The notes beneath the pieces were generated by a model. That model was not told where the DNA came from and searched no databases. It worked only from the letters and a program-made list of their open reading frames with translations. DNA of 64,000 nt from Neorhizobium vignae (GTDB lineage Bacteria > Pseudomonadota > Alphaproteobacteria > Rhizobiales > Rhizobiaceae): the NCBI RefSeq assembly GCF_000732195.1, contig NZ_JNNU01000002.1, positions 434,001-498,000 of the forward strand, in the 5' to 3' direction. A program made the translations under genes and the position numbers. The stretch's first letter is position 1. The number at the start of each line of letters is the position of its first letter. Below are positions 27,859-37,026 of this stretch, in pieces.

Positions 27859-29793
27859 CTACTTCCGGCGCTCGAAATTGCTGCTGTTGGCCAGTTTCGG
27901 CTTGTCCTTCTTCTTGAAAGGCTTGTCGTCTTTCTTGAAGGGCTGGGCGTCCTTGCGGAACGGCTTGGCTTCCTTGCTGAAGGGCTTTCCGTCGCGTGCC
28001 TCGGCTGCCTTGGGGCCGCCAGGGCCTGCCGCGTTGGACGTATTCTTCCGCGGCTTGCCCCTCGACCAGTCATCGCCGTGAGGCTCTTTCGGGCGGTCGT
28101 CGTAGGACTTCTTGACATAGGGCTTGGCTGGGGCCGGACGGCTGAGGTCCGGGGCGCTGGTCAGGCGGGTGACGCGGATGCCGCGTTCCAGCGCCTTGTC
28201 CTTGCCGATCGCCTGCATGAAGGCGTCGGCGTGATCGGCGGCGATCTCGACGAAGGTTTCGTCCTGCTGCATCTTGATGGCGCCGATCTCGCGCTTGGTG
28301 ACGTTGCCGTTGCGGCAGAGCATCGGGATCAGCCAACGCGGCTCGGCATTCTGCTTGCGGCCGACCGACAGGGAGAACCATACGGCCGGGCCGAATTCGT
28401 CGCGCGACGGGCGCGGCGTCATCGGGAAGTCGCCCTCACCGCCGGTCCGCTCGCGCGGCTTGCGGGTATCCTGCTGCACGGAGATCTCGATCAGGTCCTC
28501 CGGGGCCGAGTATTTGGTGCGGTAGAGACTGACGAACGCGGCTGCCAGCTTTTCTGCGCCATGGCTCTCGACCAGCTTTGCGATGAGGTCCTGCTCCTCC
28601 TCGCGCGGCTTTTCGGTGAAGATCGGATCGGCCAGCAGACGCTCGTCGTCGCGACGCGTCACCTCTTCGGCCGACGGCGGGCGGGCCCAGGTTGCGGAAA
28701 TGCCGGCACCGCCAAGCAGGCGCTCGGCCTTGCGGCGGGCATTGACCGGTACGATCAGGGCGCTGATGCCCTTGCGCCCGGCGCGGCCCGTGCGGCCGCT
28801 GCGATGCAGCAGCGTTTCCGGATTGGACGGCAGGTCGGCATGGATGACCAGGTCGAGACCCGGCAGGTCGATGCCGCGGGCGGCGACGTCGGTCGCGATG
28901 CAGACGCGGGCGCGTCCATCGCGCATCGCCTGCAGCGCATGAGTCCGCTCGTTCTGCGTCAACTCGCCGGACAAGGCGACGACGGCGAAATTGCGGTTGT
29001 TGAACCGCGCCGTCAGATGATTGACGGCCGCGCGGGTCGAGCAGAACACGATCGCATTGGTCGCTTCATAATAACGAAGCACGTTGATGATCGCATTTTC
29101 GCGGTCAGCCGATGCGACGGCGAGCGCGCGGTATTCGATATCGACATGCTGCCTTTCCTCGGCAGATGTCGCGATGCGCACCGCGTCGCGTTGGTAGCTC
29201 TTGGCAAGCTTGGCGATGGCGGCCGGAACTGTTGCCGAGAACATCAGGGTGCGGCGCTCGGCGGGGGCCGATTCCAGGATGAATTCCAGGTCCTCGCGGA
29301 AACCGAGATCGAGCATCTCGTCCGCCTCGTCGAGCACGGCGACCTTGAGCTCCGACATGTCGAGCGCGTTGCGGCGGATATGGTCGCAGAGACGGCCGGG
29401 CGTACCGACGACGATATGGGCGCCGCGCTCGAGCGCGCGCCGTTCGCTGCGGATGTCCATGCCGCCGACGCAGCTGGTGATGACCGCGCCGGTCATCTCG
29501 TAAAGCCATTCCAGCTCGCGCGTGACCTGCATCGCCAGTTCGCGGGTCGGGGCAATGACGAGCGCCAATGGCTGCCGCGCCGGGCCGAACTTCTCCGCGT
29601 CGCCGAGCAGGGTCGGAGCAATAGCCAGGCCGAAGGCAACGGTCTTGCCCGAACCGGTCTGCGCCGAAACCAGCGCATCGGAATGGATGAGAGCCGGGTC
29701 GAGCATGGATTTCTGGACGGGGGTCAGCGTAACATAGCCCCGTTTCGCCAATGCCTTGGCGATCGCCGGAACGGCGCCGTTGTAGTCGGTCAT
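27859..29793 (-). CDS. DEAD-box ATP-dependent RNA helicase with DbpA-type RNA-binding domain
   Basis: 644 residues. Helicase core: Q-motif region YVTLTPVQKSML, Walker A AQTGSGKT (44-51), DEAD in VLDEADEMLDLGF, SAT in MFSATVPAA, and HRSGRTGRAGR. After the core come a RecA-like domain 2, a DbpA/CsdA-type RNA-binding domain (EIAADHADAFMQAIGKD), and a very basic low-complexity tail with repeated KPFxKxxKPF units. Likely acts in ribosome assembly or cold-shock RNA remodelling. Monocistronic; divergent from the nucleotidyltransferase-like gene. Confidence 0.95.
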   Translation of the reverse strand: MTDYNGAVPAIAKALAKRGYVTLTPVQKSMLDPALIHSDALVSAQTGSGKTVAFGLAIAPTLLGDAEKFGPARQPLALVIAPTRELAMQVTRELEWLYEMTGAVITSCVGGMDIRSERRALERGAHIVVGTPGRLCDHIRRNALDMSELKVAVLDEADEMLDLGFREDLEFILESAPAERRTLMFSATVPAAIAKLAKSYQRDAVRIATSAEERQHVDIEYRALAVASADRENAIINVLRYYEATNAIVFCSTRAAVNHLTARFNNRNFAVVALSGELTQNERTHALQAMRDGRARVCIATDVAARGIDLPGLDLVIHADLPSNPETLLHRSGRTGRAGRKGISALIVPVNARRKAERLLGGAGISATWARPPSAEEVTRRDDERLLADPIFTEKPREEEQDLIAKLVESHGAEKLAAAFVSLYRTKYSAPEDLIEISVQQDTRKPRERTGGEGDFPMTPRPSRDEFGPAVWFSLSVGRKQNAEPRWLIPMLCRNGNVTKREIGAIKMQQDETFVEIAADHADAFMQAIGKDKALERGIRVTRLTSAPDLSRPAPAKPYVKKSYDDRPKEPHGDDWSRGKPRKNTSNAAGPGGPKAAEARDGKPFSKEAKPFRKDAQPFKKDDKPFKKKDKPKLANSSNFERRK

Positions 29794-29995
29794 CTAAATC
29801 TGTCTTTCGGATTTTCGCGCGCAAAGCGCTGTGGCTGCAACACTCGCAGCCGAACTTGCGCCGTTCCTACTTATTTGCAGGGCAAATGTCAAAGAGCATG
29901 TCTGCGGGAGGCCCCGACCAAGGCCGCTATTGACGCCATAGGCTTAATATCTGACGTAGATCCACCCGTGCACGGGGAAGCCGAGCGGAGAAAAT

Positions 29996-30595
29996 ATGTC
30001 CCGTATTCTGGAACAGCAGGCCGAGCTTCAAGCACAGGCCGATGCGGTCGTCAGCACCCTCGGCCTCGACGATATCCTGCGCGCCGTGGGAAATCCGGTG
30101 CGCGTCGGAAGCTCCGCGCTTGGGGTGATGGTCCGCCGCGATATCGACATCACCACCGTCTGCGAGACGCTCGATGGCGCGACCCATGCCGCCGTTGCCG
30201 GCATCGGCCGCGACCTGACGCTTCATCCACGCATCGGCGCGCTCAGGTTCCGCAACGACTCCGGCTTCTGGAACACCGCGCCGCAGGACTATCCCGACGG
30301 TCTCTATCTCGGCGCCACCTATCGGACGGAAACCGGCGAAGACTGGAATCTTGACATCTGGTTCGTCGACGAACCGGACCGCCAGCCGGACCTTAAACAT
30401 CTGAAGACGCTCCTGCCCCGCTTGACCGACGCGATGCGGGAAACGATCCTCGTCATCAAGGCCGACCTCGCCGCCATGACACCGAAGGGCGGCAAGCCGG
30501 CCCCGAGCGCACTCGTCTATGACGCGGTGCTGGATCATGGTGTGAAGACCACCGCGGAATTCGAGAGATGGATGGCCCGCACCGGTGATCGATAA
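29996..30595 (+). CDS. Hypothetical protein, possible minimal nucleotidyltransferase fold
   Basis: 199 residues. VGSSALGVMVRRDIDITTV resembles the GSx(9-10)DxD signature of pol-beta-type nucleotidyltransferases, with the acidic pair in RRDIDI; a third acidic residue could be the Asp in WNLDIWFVDEP. No other domain was recognised. Its TAA stop overlaps the next ATG (TAATG), so it is co-translated with an HNH protein. Function unknown; a role in nucleic-acid modification is an inference from the motif and partner. Confidence 0.65.
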   Translation: MSRILEQQAELQAQADAVVSTLGLDDILRAVGNPVRVGSSALGVMVRRDIDITTVCETLDGATHAAVAGIGRDLTLHPRIGALRFRNDSGFWNTAPQDYPDGLYLGATYRTETGEDWNLDIWFVDEPDRQPDLKHLKTLLPRLTDAMRETILVIKADLAAMTPKGGKPAPSALVYDAVLDHGVKTTAEFERWMARTGDR

Positions 30596-30921
30596 TGAGA
30601 AAGCGCAAATACGACGTCGTCTCGTGGTACGAGCAGCCGGAACCTGAAATATGCCCCTTGTGCAATCGGCTGATCCCTGACGATCAGCGCGACGAGCATC
30701 ATCTCGTCCCCAAGAGCCGAGGTGGGCGGCAGACGCAATTTCTCCACCGCATCTGCCACCGGCAGATCCATGCCCTGTTCAGCGAGGCGGAACTCGAAAA
30801 GTCGTATTCGACGATCGAGGCCCTCCTTGACCATCCCGAGATCAGCAAATTCGTCAACTGGGTCGCCAAGAAGCCGCCCGGCTTTTACGACGGCACGAAA
30901 CGCAGCAACCGCCGTCGTTAG
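30595..30921 (+). CDS. HNH nuclease-like protein
   Basis: 108 residues with a compact HNH motif: CPLC (zinc knuckle), DEHHLVPKSRGG, HRICHRQIHALF. This is the pattern of HNH endonucleases, though the second zinc-knuckle pair is replaced by a single Cys (HRICHRQIH). Translationally coupled to the upstream gene through TAATG. Ends 9 bases before the convergent ymdB stop. Confidence 0.82.
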   Translation: MRKRKYDVVSWYEQPEPEICPLCNRLIPDDQRDEHHLVPKSRGGRQTQFLHRICHRQIHALFSEAELEKSYSTIEALLDHPEISKFVNWVAKKPPGFYDGTKRSNRRR

Positions 30922-30930
30922 TGTCGAAAC

Positions 30931-31755
30931 CTACCGCCAGAACGACGGGATCGTCTCCGCAAGCCGCGGCCCGATCCGGAGCGGCTCGATCTTTTCCGCA
31001 AGCCCGGTCGTATCGGAAATCTCGATGCCGAGGCCGCAGATGGTCGCGGGTCCGGTCGCCGCCTCGAAACGGCCCTTCGGCATTTTCGAGATGAAGCGGT
31101 TGAGCGGTTCTTCCTTATCCATGCCGAGCGACGAGTCGTAGTCGCCGCACATGCCGGCATCCGACATGTAGCCGGTGCCGCCGTTGAGGATCTGGCAATC
31201 GGCCGTCGGCACATGCGTGTGGGTGCCGACCACCAGGCTGGCGCGGCCATCGACGAAATGCCCGAAGCACTGCTTTTCGCTGGTCGCCTCCGCATGGAAG
31301 TCGAAGATGATCGCGTCCGCCTGCTCCTTTAAGGGCGCCGCGGCAAGGATCGTCTCGGCGCTCTTGAAGGGATCGTCGAGTTCGGGATGCATGAACACCC
31401 GGCCCATGATGTTGGCGACCAGAATGCGCGCGCCATTGCGGGCGTAGAAGATGCCCGATCCCTTGCCCGGCGTGCCGGCGGGATAGTTGGCAGGGCGCAG
31501 GAACTGCTCGTGGCGGCCGGCAAAGCTCACCGCCTCCTTCTGGTCCCAGACATGGTTGCCGGTGGTCACCACGTCGGCGCCGGCATTGATCGTCTCGAGA
31601 AAGATATCCTCGGTAATGCCGAAACCGCCGGCGGCATTCTCGCCGTTGACGATGACGAAATCGAGTTTCAGGTCGGCGACGAGGCCCGGCAGCTTTTCCC
31701 ACACCGCCACGCGGCCGGTCTTGCCCACCATGTCACCCAGGAACAAAAGGCGCAT
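30931..31755 (-). CDS. ymdB: YmdB-family metallophosphoesterase
   Basis: 274 residues starting MRLLFLGDMVGKTGR, with NGENAAGGFGI, TGNHVWDQKE, IFDFHAEATSEK and VGTHTHVPTAD, which supply the two-metal site of the TIGR00282/YmdB family (2',3'-cyclic nucleotide phosphodiesterase activity known in Bacillus). 11 bases after fau in an operon CBS protein-fau-ymdB. Confidence 0.95.
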   Translation of the reverse strand: MRLLFLGDMVGKTGRVAVWEKLPGLVADLKLDFVIVNGENAAGGFGITEDIFLETINAGADVVTTGNHVWDQKEAVSFAGRHEQFLRPANYPAGTPGKGSGIFYARNGARILVANIMGRVFMHPELDDPFKSAETILAAAPLKEQADAIIFDFHAEATSEKQCFGHFVDGRASLVVGTHTHVPTADCQILNGGTGYMSDAGMCGDYDSSLGMDKEEPLNRFISKMPKGRFEAATGPATICGLGIEISDTTGLAEKIEPLRIGPRLAETIPSFWR

Positions 31756-31766
31756 TCTTATCCAAT

Positions 31767-32360
31767 CTATGCGCGGCCCATGTCTTCAAAGGGCCGGTAA
31801 CCGCTCTCCGTCAGGATAGCGTCTAGTCTGATATCGTGAGGTTCAATGGGAACTGATGCCACTTCCTGGCAGTCGAAGGCAATCCCGATCAGCTTCGGGT
31901 TCAGTCCTTTTTGCTGCAGGCGATGGATCGCCCGGTCGTAATAACCGCCGCCATAACCGATCCGGTGTCCCGCCGCATCGAAAGCCGACAGCGGCACCAG
32001 CATCACCTGCGGCTCGAGTTCAGCCGCATCCGGCCCCGGGCCGAACGTGCCGAACACGCCCGCCACCAGTTCGGCGCCACGCACCAGTTCGCGAAAGATG
32101 ATCGTCTTCTTGTCGAGAATGACGGGCACGCAGAGCCGCGCGCTGCGGTCCCTCAGATGCGCCATCAGCGGCCGCACGTCGACTTCCGAGCGGATCGGCA
32201 GGAAGCCCGAAACGATCGCGCCGGCGTCGAGGCTGATTGCTTCGGCCCCGTACGACGCGATGGCCAGGCTCTTCTCGATGCGCTCGACCGGCGCAATGGC
32301 GTCCCGCGCGGCAAGCCGCGCGGCACGAAGCTCCACCTTGGTCTTCAAGACGTCCGTCAT
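31767..32360 (-). CDS. fau: 5-formyltetrahydrofolate cyclo-ligase
   Basis: 197 residues with the family motif RIGYGGGYYDRAIHRL near residue 130 and a basic ATP-binding N-terminus (KVELRAARLAARDA). Converts 5-formyl-THF to 5,10-methenyl-THF with ATP. In many proteobacteria this gene lies directly after zapA and 6S RNA; here 6.5 kb of signalling genes lie between. Its ATG overlaps the stop of the CBS protein gene by 4 bases. Confidence 0.95.
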   Translation of the reverse strand: MTDVLKTKVELRAARLAARDAIAPVERIEKSLAIASYGAEAISLDAGAIVSGFLPIRSEVDVRPLMAHLRDRSARLCVPVILDKKTIIFRELVRGAELVAGVFGTFGPGPDAAELEPQVMLVPLSAFDAAGHRIGYGGGYYDRAIHRLQQKGLNPKLIGIAFDCQEVASVPIEPHDIRLDAILTESGYRPFEDMGRA

Positions 32361-33640
32361 ACCTTGTCCGACCGCCTGACGAGCAGCTTGTCGATGCGGC
32401 GGCCGTCGAGGTCGATCACCTCGAAGGTCCAGCCGTTCTTGGTGAAACTCTCGCCGAGTTCCGGCAGGCGTTTCATCTCGTCGAGCACGAAGCCCGCAAC
32501 CGTCTCGTAGCCGGGATCGTCTCCGAGCGAAAACCCCATCTGGTCGGCGAATTCGTCGACCGGCATCCAGCCGGCGATCAGGAAAGAACCGTCGTCGCGG
32601 GCGATGATCGCAGGTTCCTCGTCGTTTTCCTCCTGGAAGACGCCGGTGATCGCCTCGAGGATGTCGCCCGAGGTGATGATGCCTTCGAAGTGACCGTATT
32701 CGTCATAGACCAGCACCATATGGGCCGGCGCGCGGCGCAGCGCCTGGATGACGTCGAGGGCTCCGGTCAGATCGGAGACGACGGGCGCTTCGCGCATGAT
32801 GCCGCGGATATCCAGCATCTTGCCGCCGGCGATGAAATCATAGGCGTCCTTGACAAAAAGCGTGCCCATGATCTCGTCCGAACTGCCGTTGCGGATCGGC
32901 AGGCGGGAGCGCTGCGTGGCACGAAGCTGTTCGCGGATTTCGTCCGGGCCGTCCTCGATATCGATGACCTCGACATCGCGGCGCGGCGTCATCAGGCCGC
33001 GGGCGGTGCGGTCGGCAAGCCGCATGACGCCGGAGATCATCGCGGATTCTTCCGTCTCGATGACGCCGGCGCTCTGGGCTTCGGCAAGCACGGTGCGGAT
33101 TTCCTCGTCGGTGACGCGCTCGCCCTGCTCGCCCCGCTGGCCGAGCACGGTCAGCACCAGCCGGCCGGAAACATCGAGGAACCAGACGATCGGGGCGCCG
33201 ACAGTCGCGAGCATCTTCATGGCGGGCGCGACACGGGCGGCAACCGCCTCCGGGGCCCGCAGTGCGATCTGCTTCGGCACCAGTTCGCCGACGATCAGCG
33301 ACAGATAGGTGATGAAAACGACGACGGTGCCGACGCCCAGCCAGTCGGCGAGATTTTCGGACATCCCCTGCGCTTCCAGCCAGGTGGTCAGCCGCGCACC
33401 GAGCGTGGCGCCCGAGAATGCGCCCGAGAGCACGCCGACAAGGGTGATGCCGATCTGGACCGACGAAAGGAAGCGGCCGGGATCTTCCGCAAGGCTTATG
33501 GCTGTTGCTGCGCCGCGATTGCCTTGCTCGGCCATGATCCGAAGCCGCACCGGGCGGGAGGAGACGACGGCAAGTTCCGACATCGCGAGGACACCGTTCA
33601 AAACGGTGAGGGCAATGACGATGAGTATTTCGGTTAACAA
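32357..33640 (-). CDS. CNNM/HlyC-CorC family transporter-like protein with CBS domains
   Basis: About 427 residues: an N-terminal DUF21 (CNNM) membrane domain with about four helices (TEILIVIALTVLNGVLAMSEL first), two CBS domains (VMRLADRTARGLMTPRRDV and LVYDEYGHFEGIITSGDILEA), and a C-terminal CorC_HlyC domain. Members are linked to Mg2+ or Co2+ efflux. I chose a TTG at 33640 with AAAGAG upstream because it starts at the family's usual LTEILIV; a GTG at 33757 gives a longer, poorly supported N-terminus. Translationally coupled to fau. Confidence 0.9.
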   Translation of the reverse strand: MLTEILIVIALTVLNGVLAMSELAVVSSRPVRLRIMAEQGNRGAATAISLAEDPGRFLSSVQIGITLVGVLSGAFSGATLGARLTTWLEAQGMSENLADWLGVGTVVVFITYLSLIVGELVPKQIALRAPEAVAARVAPAMKMLATVGAPIVWFLDVSGRLVLTVLGQRGEQGERVTDEEIRTVLAEAQSAGVIETEESAMISGVMRLADRTARGLMTPRRDVEVIDIEDGPDEIREQLRATQRSRLPIRNGSSDEIMGTLFVKDAYDFIAGGKMLDIRGIMREAPVVSDLTGALDVIQALRRAPAHMVLVYDEYGHFEGIITSGDILEAITGVFQEENDEEPAIIARDDGSFLIAGWMPVDEFADQMGFSLGDDPGYETVAGFVLDEMKRLPELGESFTKNGWTFEVIDLDGRRIDKLLVRRSDKV

Positions 33641-33905
33641 GAGAAACTCTTTGATTGGAACAATATGCCTGCACGCGAAACCGAATGTGCCGCTCCGAGG
33701 AACGGCCCGCCTCAATACGACCGCGCCGAAGCGCTTCGTCCGCGATGTTTCGCGCACAGTTCAGAGAACCGAGGCCGGTTCTCGGAGCTATGCACCTTCA
33801 CTCGCATCCCGAAATCATAGGGTCGCCATTCGGGCATTGCAATGGTTGGAACAAAATGAACGGCTCGGGCCGTCGCAAAACCCGCACCGCTGCTTGTCGC
33901 CCGGC

Positions 33906-34934
33906 CTAGTGGAGGCTGACCGTCAACTCGGCGCGGGTGCCCGAAAGAGAGGGCACATAGTGGATGGTCGAGCCGAGCGTCGCGGCCATCGACTTGACGA
34001 TGCGGCTGCCGAGCCCGGTGCCCTTGGGCGCATCGCCCTCGCGCCAGCCGATCCCGTCGTCCTCGACGGCAAGAAGCGCGCTGCCCTCGTCCTGACGCTT
34101 GAGCAGCACCCGCACTTCGCCTTCGGTGCCGGCCGGATAGGCGTATTTCAGCGCGTTGGTGAGCAGTTCCGTAACGATCATGCCGACCGAGACGGCGCGG
34201 TCGGAGGTCAGCGACAGCGGTTCGGCATCGAGGCGGATCGACGGGCCCTGGTCGTCGTTGACGGAGCCCTGCACCTCGCGCACCAGGGTGCCCAGATATT
34301 TGTCCATCTCCACATGCCGGACGTCATCGGAGGTATAGAGGCTGCGATGCATGCCGGCGATCGCGCTGATGCGCGCCTGCGTCTCGGAAAGCGCGGCCTT
34401 CACGTCGTCGTTCTTGCTGCTGGACGCCTGCAGGCGGATGAGCGCCGCGACCAGCGCCAGACTGTTGGCGACGCGATGGTTCACCTCGGCGAGCAGAACC
34501 TCGGCGCGCTCCTTGCCGAGGCGGATCTCCTGCTCGGCCTTTTCCTGGGCGCGCCGTAGCTCGGCATTGGCGATGCCTTGCGCGATTGCGCTCTCCATCA
34601 GCGGCCAGAACTCGTCGCCGACCGTCTTGATGACATAGTCGGACGCGCCGCTCTTCAGCGCATCGATGGCGATCGTCGCGTCGCTGGAACCGGTGACGTA
34701 GATGACAGGAATGGCCGAGCCCTGATCCCTCAGCCTGTGAAGGATATCGAGCCCGGTTTCGGTCTTGAGATAGTGATCGAGGACGATCGCATCGACACCG
34801 CCCTTTTCAACCGCGTCCATTGCCGATGCCGCATTGACGGCATGGACAACCTCATATCCGGCGCGCCTGAAATGGCGTTCCGCCAGTCGGGCAAGCGCGA
34901 GATCGTCATCGACATAGAGTATGGTCTGCGGCAT
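33906..34934 (-). CDS. Response regulator fused to HisKA_2-type histidine kinase
   Basis: 342 residues: an N-terminal receiver domain (YVDDD, phospho-Asp53 in IVLDHYL, Lys in DYVIK) and a C-terminal HisKA_2 kinase (phospho-His153 in AEVNHRVANSLALVAAL, then an HATPase_c domain with GMIVTELLTNALKYAYP and GTGLGSRIV). No membrane segment. It should receive phosphate from a partner kinase and signal onward. 10 bases after the single-domain regulator in a three-gene relay. Confidence 0.93.
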   Translation of the reverse strand: MPQTILYVDDDLALARLAERHFRRAGYEVVHAVNAASAMDAVEKGGVDAIVLDHYLKTETGLDILHRLRDQGSAIPVIYVTGSSDATIAIDALKSGASDYVIKTVGDEFWPLMESAIAQGIANAELRRAQEKAEQEIRLGKERAEVLLAEVNHRVANSLALVAALIRLQASSSKNDDVKAALSETQARISAIAGMHRSLYTSDDVRHVEMDKYLGTLVREVQGSVNDDQGPSIRLDAEPLSLTSDRAVSVGMIVTELLTNALKYAYPAGTEGEVRVLLKRQDEGSALLAVEDDGIGWREGDAPKGTGLGSRIVKSMAATLGSTIHYVPSLSGTRAELTVSLH

Positions 34935-34943
34935 CGCGTCTCG

Positions 34944-35387
34944 TTATTGTCCGGGTATCTGCATGACGGCAAAGAACAGTCCGAGCTGTCGGATGGCATG
35001 CGCAAAACTGTCGTAGTCCACCGGCTTGGTGATGTAGACGTTGGCGCCGAGATCGTAGCAGCGCTGGATCTCCCGCTCATCGTCCGTGGTCGTGAGGATG
35101 ACCACCGGCAGACGCTTCGAGTGTGGGTTGGACTTCACCTTCTCGAGGATGTCAATACCCGACATGTCCGGCAGGTTGAGGTCGAGAAGGATCAGCAGAT
35201 GGCGGTCCTGATTCGAGTTTCCGGAACGGTCCGCGCCAAGAATAAAATCGAGAGCCGCATTGCCGTTGGTAAAAGGAACGATCTCGTTGTTGACGCCGGC
35301 GCGGCGGACATTCTTCTCGATCAGGCGCGCATGGCCTTCATCGTCCTCGATCATCACGATGGTGACTTCTTTACCGGCAGCCTTCAT
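34944..35387 (-). CDS. Single-domain response regulator (Rcp1/CheY-like)
   Basis: 147 residues forming one receiver domain: acidic pair EDD at 14-16, phospho-Asp69 in LLDLNLPDMSG, Thr in VILTTTDD and Lys in VYITKPV. This subtype commonly pairs with phytochrome-type or CHASE3 kinases. Its start overlaps the kinase stop by 4 bases. Confidence 0.95.
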   Translation of the reverse strand: MKAAGKEVTIVMIEDDEGHARLIEKNVRRAGVNNEIVPFTNGNAALDFILGADRSGNSNQDRHLLILLDLNLPDMSGIDILEKVKSNPHSKRLPVVILTTTDDEREIQRCYDLGANVYITKPVDYDSFAHAIRQLGLFFAVMQIPGQ

Positions 35388-36883
35388 GACCCGTTACTCC
35401 TGACATACTGGGACAAATCCGCGGGGAGCCGGATGACGAATGTCGTCCCGCCGCCCATTGTGGACGTGACCGTAATCTCACCGCCTAAATTTCTGACTAA
35501 TGACCGCACATGCGCGAGCCCGATGCCCTCGCCCTGCTGGTCCTGAACTCCCGAGCGGCGGAAAAGCTCGAAAACCCTCTCGTGATCTTCCGGAGCGATG
35601 CCCCGGCCATTGTCCGCAACCTCTATTCTGATCCCGGCACGGCCGATCGCCATGGCCTTGACGGAAAGGTTCAACGGCCGATCCGGATGTTTGTACTTCA
35701 CCGCATTGTCGAAGAGATTGCCGAAAATCTGTTCCATGGAAAATCGGTCGGTAATAAGGCCCCGCGCTTGGCCGACCGATATATTCACCTCGCCGCCGGC
35801 CTCGCTGACCTGGTGATAGACGCTCGCGGCCGTCGCTTCCAGCAACGCCCCGAGATCGATCCTCTCCGGCTTCAGCTCGCGCCGCCCGTCGCGGGAAATC
35901 TTCAGGATGGCGTTGATCAGCCCGTCCATCTTCTTGGTGGACGAGCGGATGAAGGCGATCGCCTCCGGCAGATCCTCCTCGACGGCGACACGGGCCTCGT
36001 TCACCTCGCTCTCGGAAAGCGGCGTGCCGTCGGCCAGCACGTAGGTGCGGATCGATTTCAGCATCGTTTCGAGTTCGCTGGTGAACCCCATGATGTTGAC
36101 CAGCGGCGCACGCAGGTCGTGCGAGACGATATAGGCATAGCGCTGGATCTCGCGATTGGCCTGGATCAGATCCTCCGAGCGCTCGTTGACGCGCTCCTCC
36201 AGCCCGGCATTGAGCTCCTCGACCTCCGACCGCGCGCGCTGAAGCTCGCGGACATGCTGCCCGACGATCAGGATCGCGCCGCCGATGACGAGGATGATCA
36301 TCAGGCCGCCGCCAATGGTGATCCATTGCAGCGCCGACGCAGAATCGTTGAGGTCGTCGATCCCCGTCCCGATCCGTCCGTCCATGTCGCGGAGCAGCTT
36401 GCCGAGGATCGCCGTGATGCCCTCCATCAGCTGGCGACCGTAGGCGCCGCGGATGACTTCGATCGCCCCGACGGCATTTCCCTTCTGCACCATCTCCACA
36501 GTCGATTGCATCTCGGCGAGCTTGTCGTCGATGAGCGGATCGAGTTCGGCAAAGGGAACCTGCATGCCGCCCAGATTGGCAGCGGATGTCTTCAGCCGCT
36601 CGCGCAGTCGCGGAATAACCGCGCTCGCGGTCGTATAGGGCTTCAGGAACTCGGCATCCTGCGTCAGCACGAAACCACGCTGGCCGGATTCGGCCGCACG
36701 CAGGAAAAGCTGCATGTCGGCCGCCGCGCTTCGAAGCTCGCGCAGCTTCACCACGTCCTGGAAATAGACCTGCGTCGTGCGTGCGAGAAAAAAGGACGAC
36801 AGCACGATCGCCACCAGGACGACGCCTCCGACCAGAAGCATCAGCAGCGAGGATCGGGCGAAGGTGGAATTCGTAAAGGGCAT
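35384..36883 (-). CDS. CHASE3-domain sensor histidine kinase
   Basis: 499 residues from the ATG at 36883 (an upstream TTG at 36913 is also possible; neither has a clear ribosome binding site). Seen: membrane helix at about 12-33, a periplasmic CHASE3 domain (ESGQRGFVLTQDAEFL), second helix at about 188-208, a coiled-coil linker, HisKA with phospho-His255 in IVSHDLRAPL, and HATPase_c with NLFDNAVKYKHP, ADNGRGIAPEDHERVFELF and GEGIGLAHVR. The signal is unknown. First gene of the kinase-regulator-regulator/kinase operon. Confidence 0.93.
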   Translation of the reverse strand: MPFTNSTFARSSLLMLLVGGVVLVAIVLSSFFLARTTQVYFQDVVKLRELRSAAADMQLFLRAAESGQRGFVLTQDAEFLKPYTTASAVIPRLRERLKTSAANLGGMQVPFAELDPLIDDKLAEMQSTVEMVQKGNAVGAIEVIRGAYGRQLMEGITAILGKLLRDMDGRIGTGIDDLNDSASALQWITIGGGLMIILVIGGAILIVGQHVRELQRARSEVEELNAGLEERVNERSEDLIQANREIQRYAYIVSHDLRAPLVNIMGFTSELETMLKSIRTYVLADGTPLSESEVNEARVAVEEDLPEAIAFIRSSTKKMDGLINAILKISRDGRRELKPERIDLGALLEATAASVYHQVSEAGGEVNISVGQARGLITDRFSMEQIFGNLFDNAVKYKHPDRPLNLSVKAMAIGRAGIRIEVADNGRGIAPEDHERVFELFRRSGVQDQQGEGIGLAHVRSLVRNLGGEITVTSTMGGGTTFVIRLPADLSQYVRSNGS

Positions 36884-37026
36884 GGATACCGGGCGGCAAG
36901 AACGGGAGGGCAAGTGAACGGGAGAGAGAACTTGTCGCTGCGACGTCCGTTGTCAAGCAAGGGCCGAAGAATGAACCGATCGGGAGTGGATATCGGCTGC
37001 CGCGGCAGCTTTCGCCGCCGAACTGT

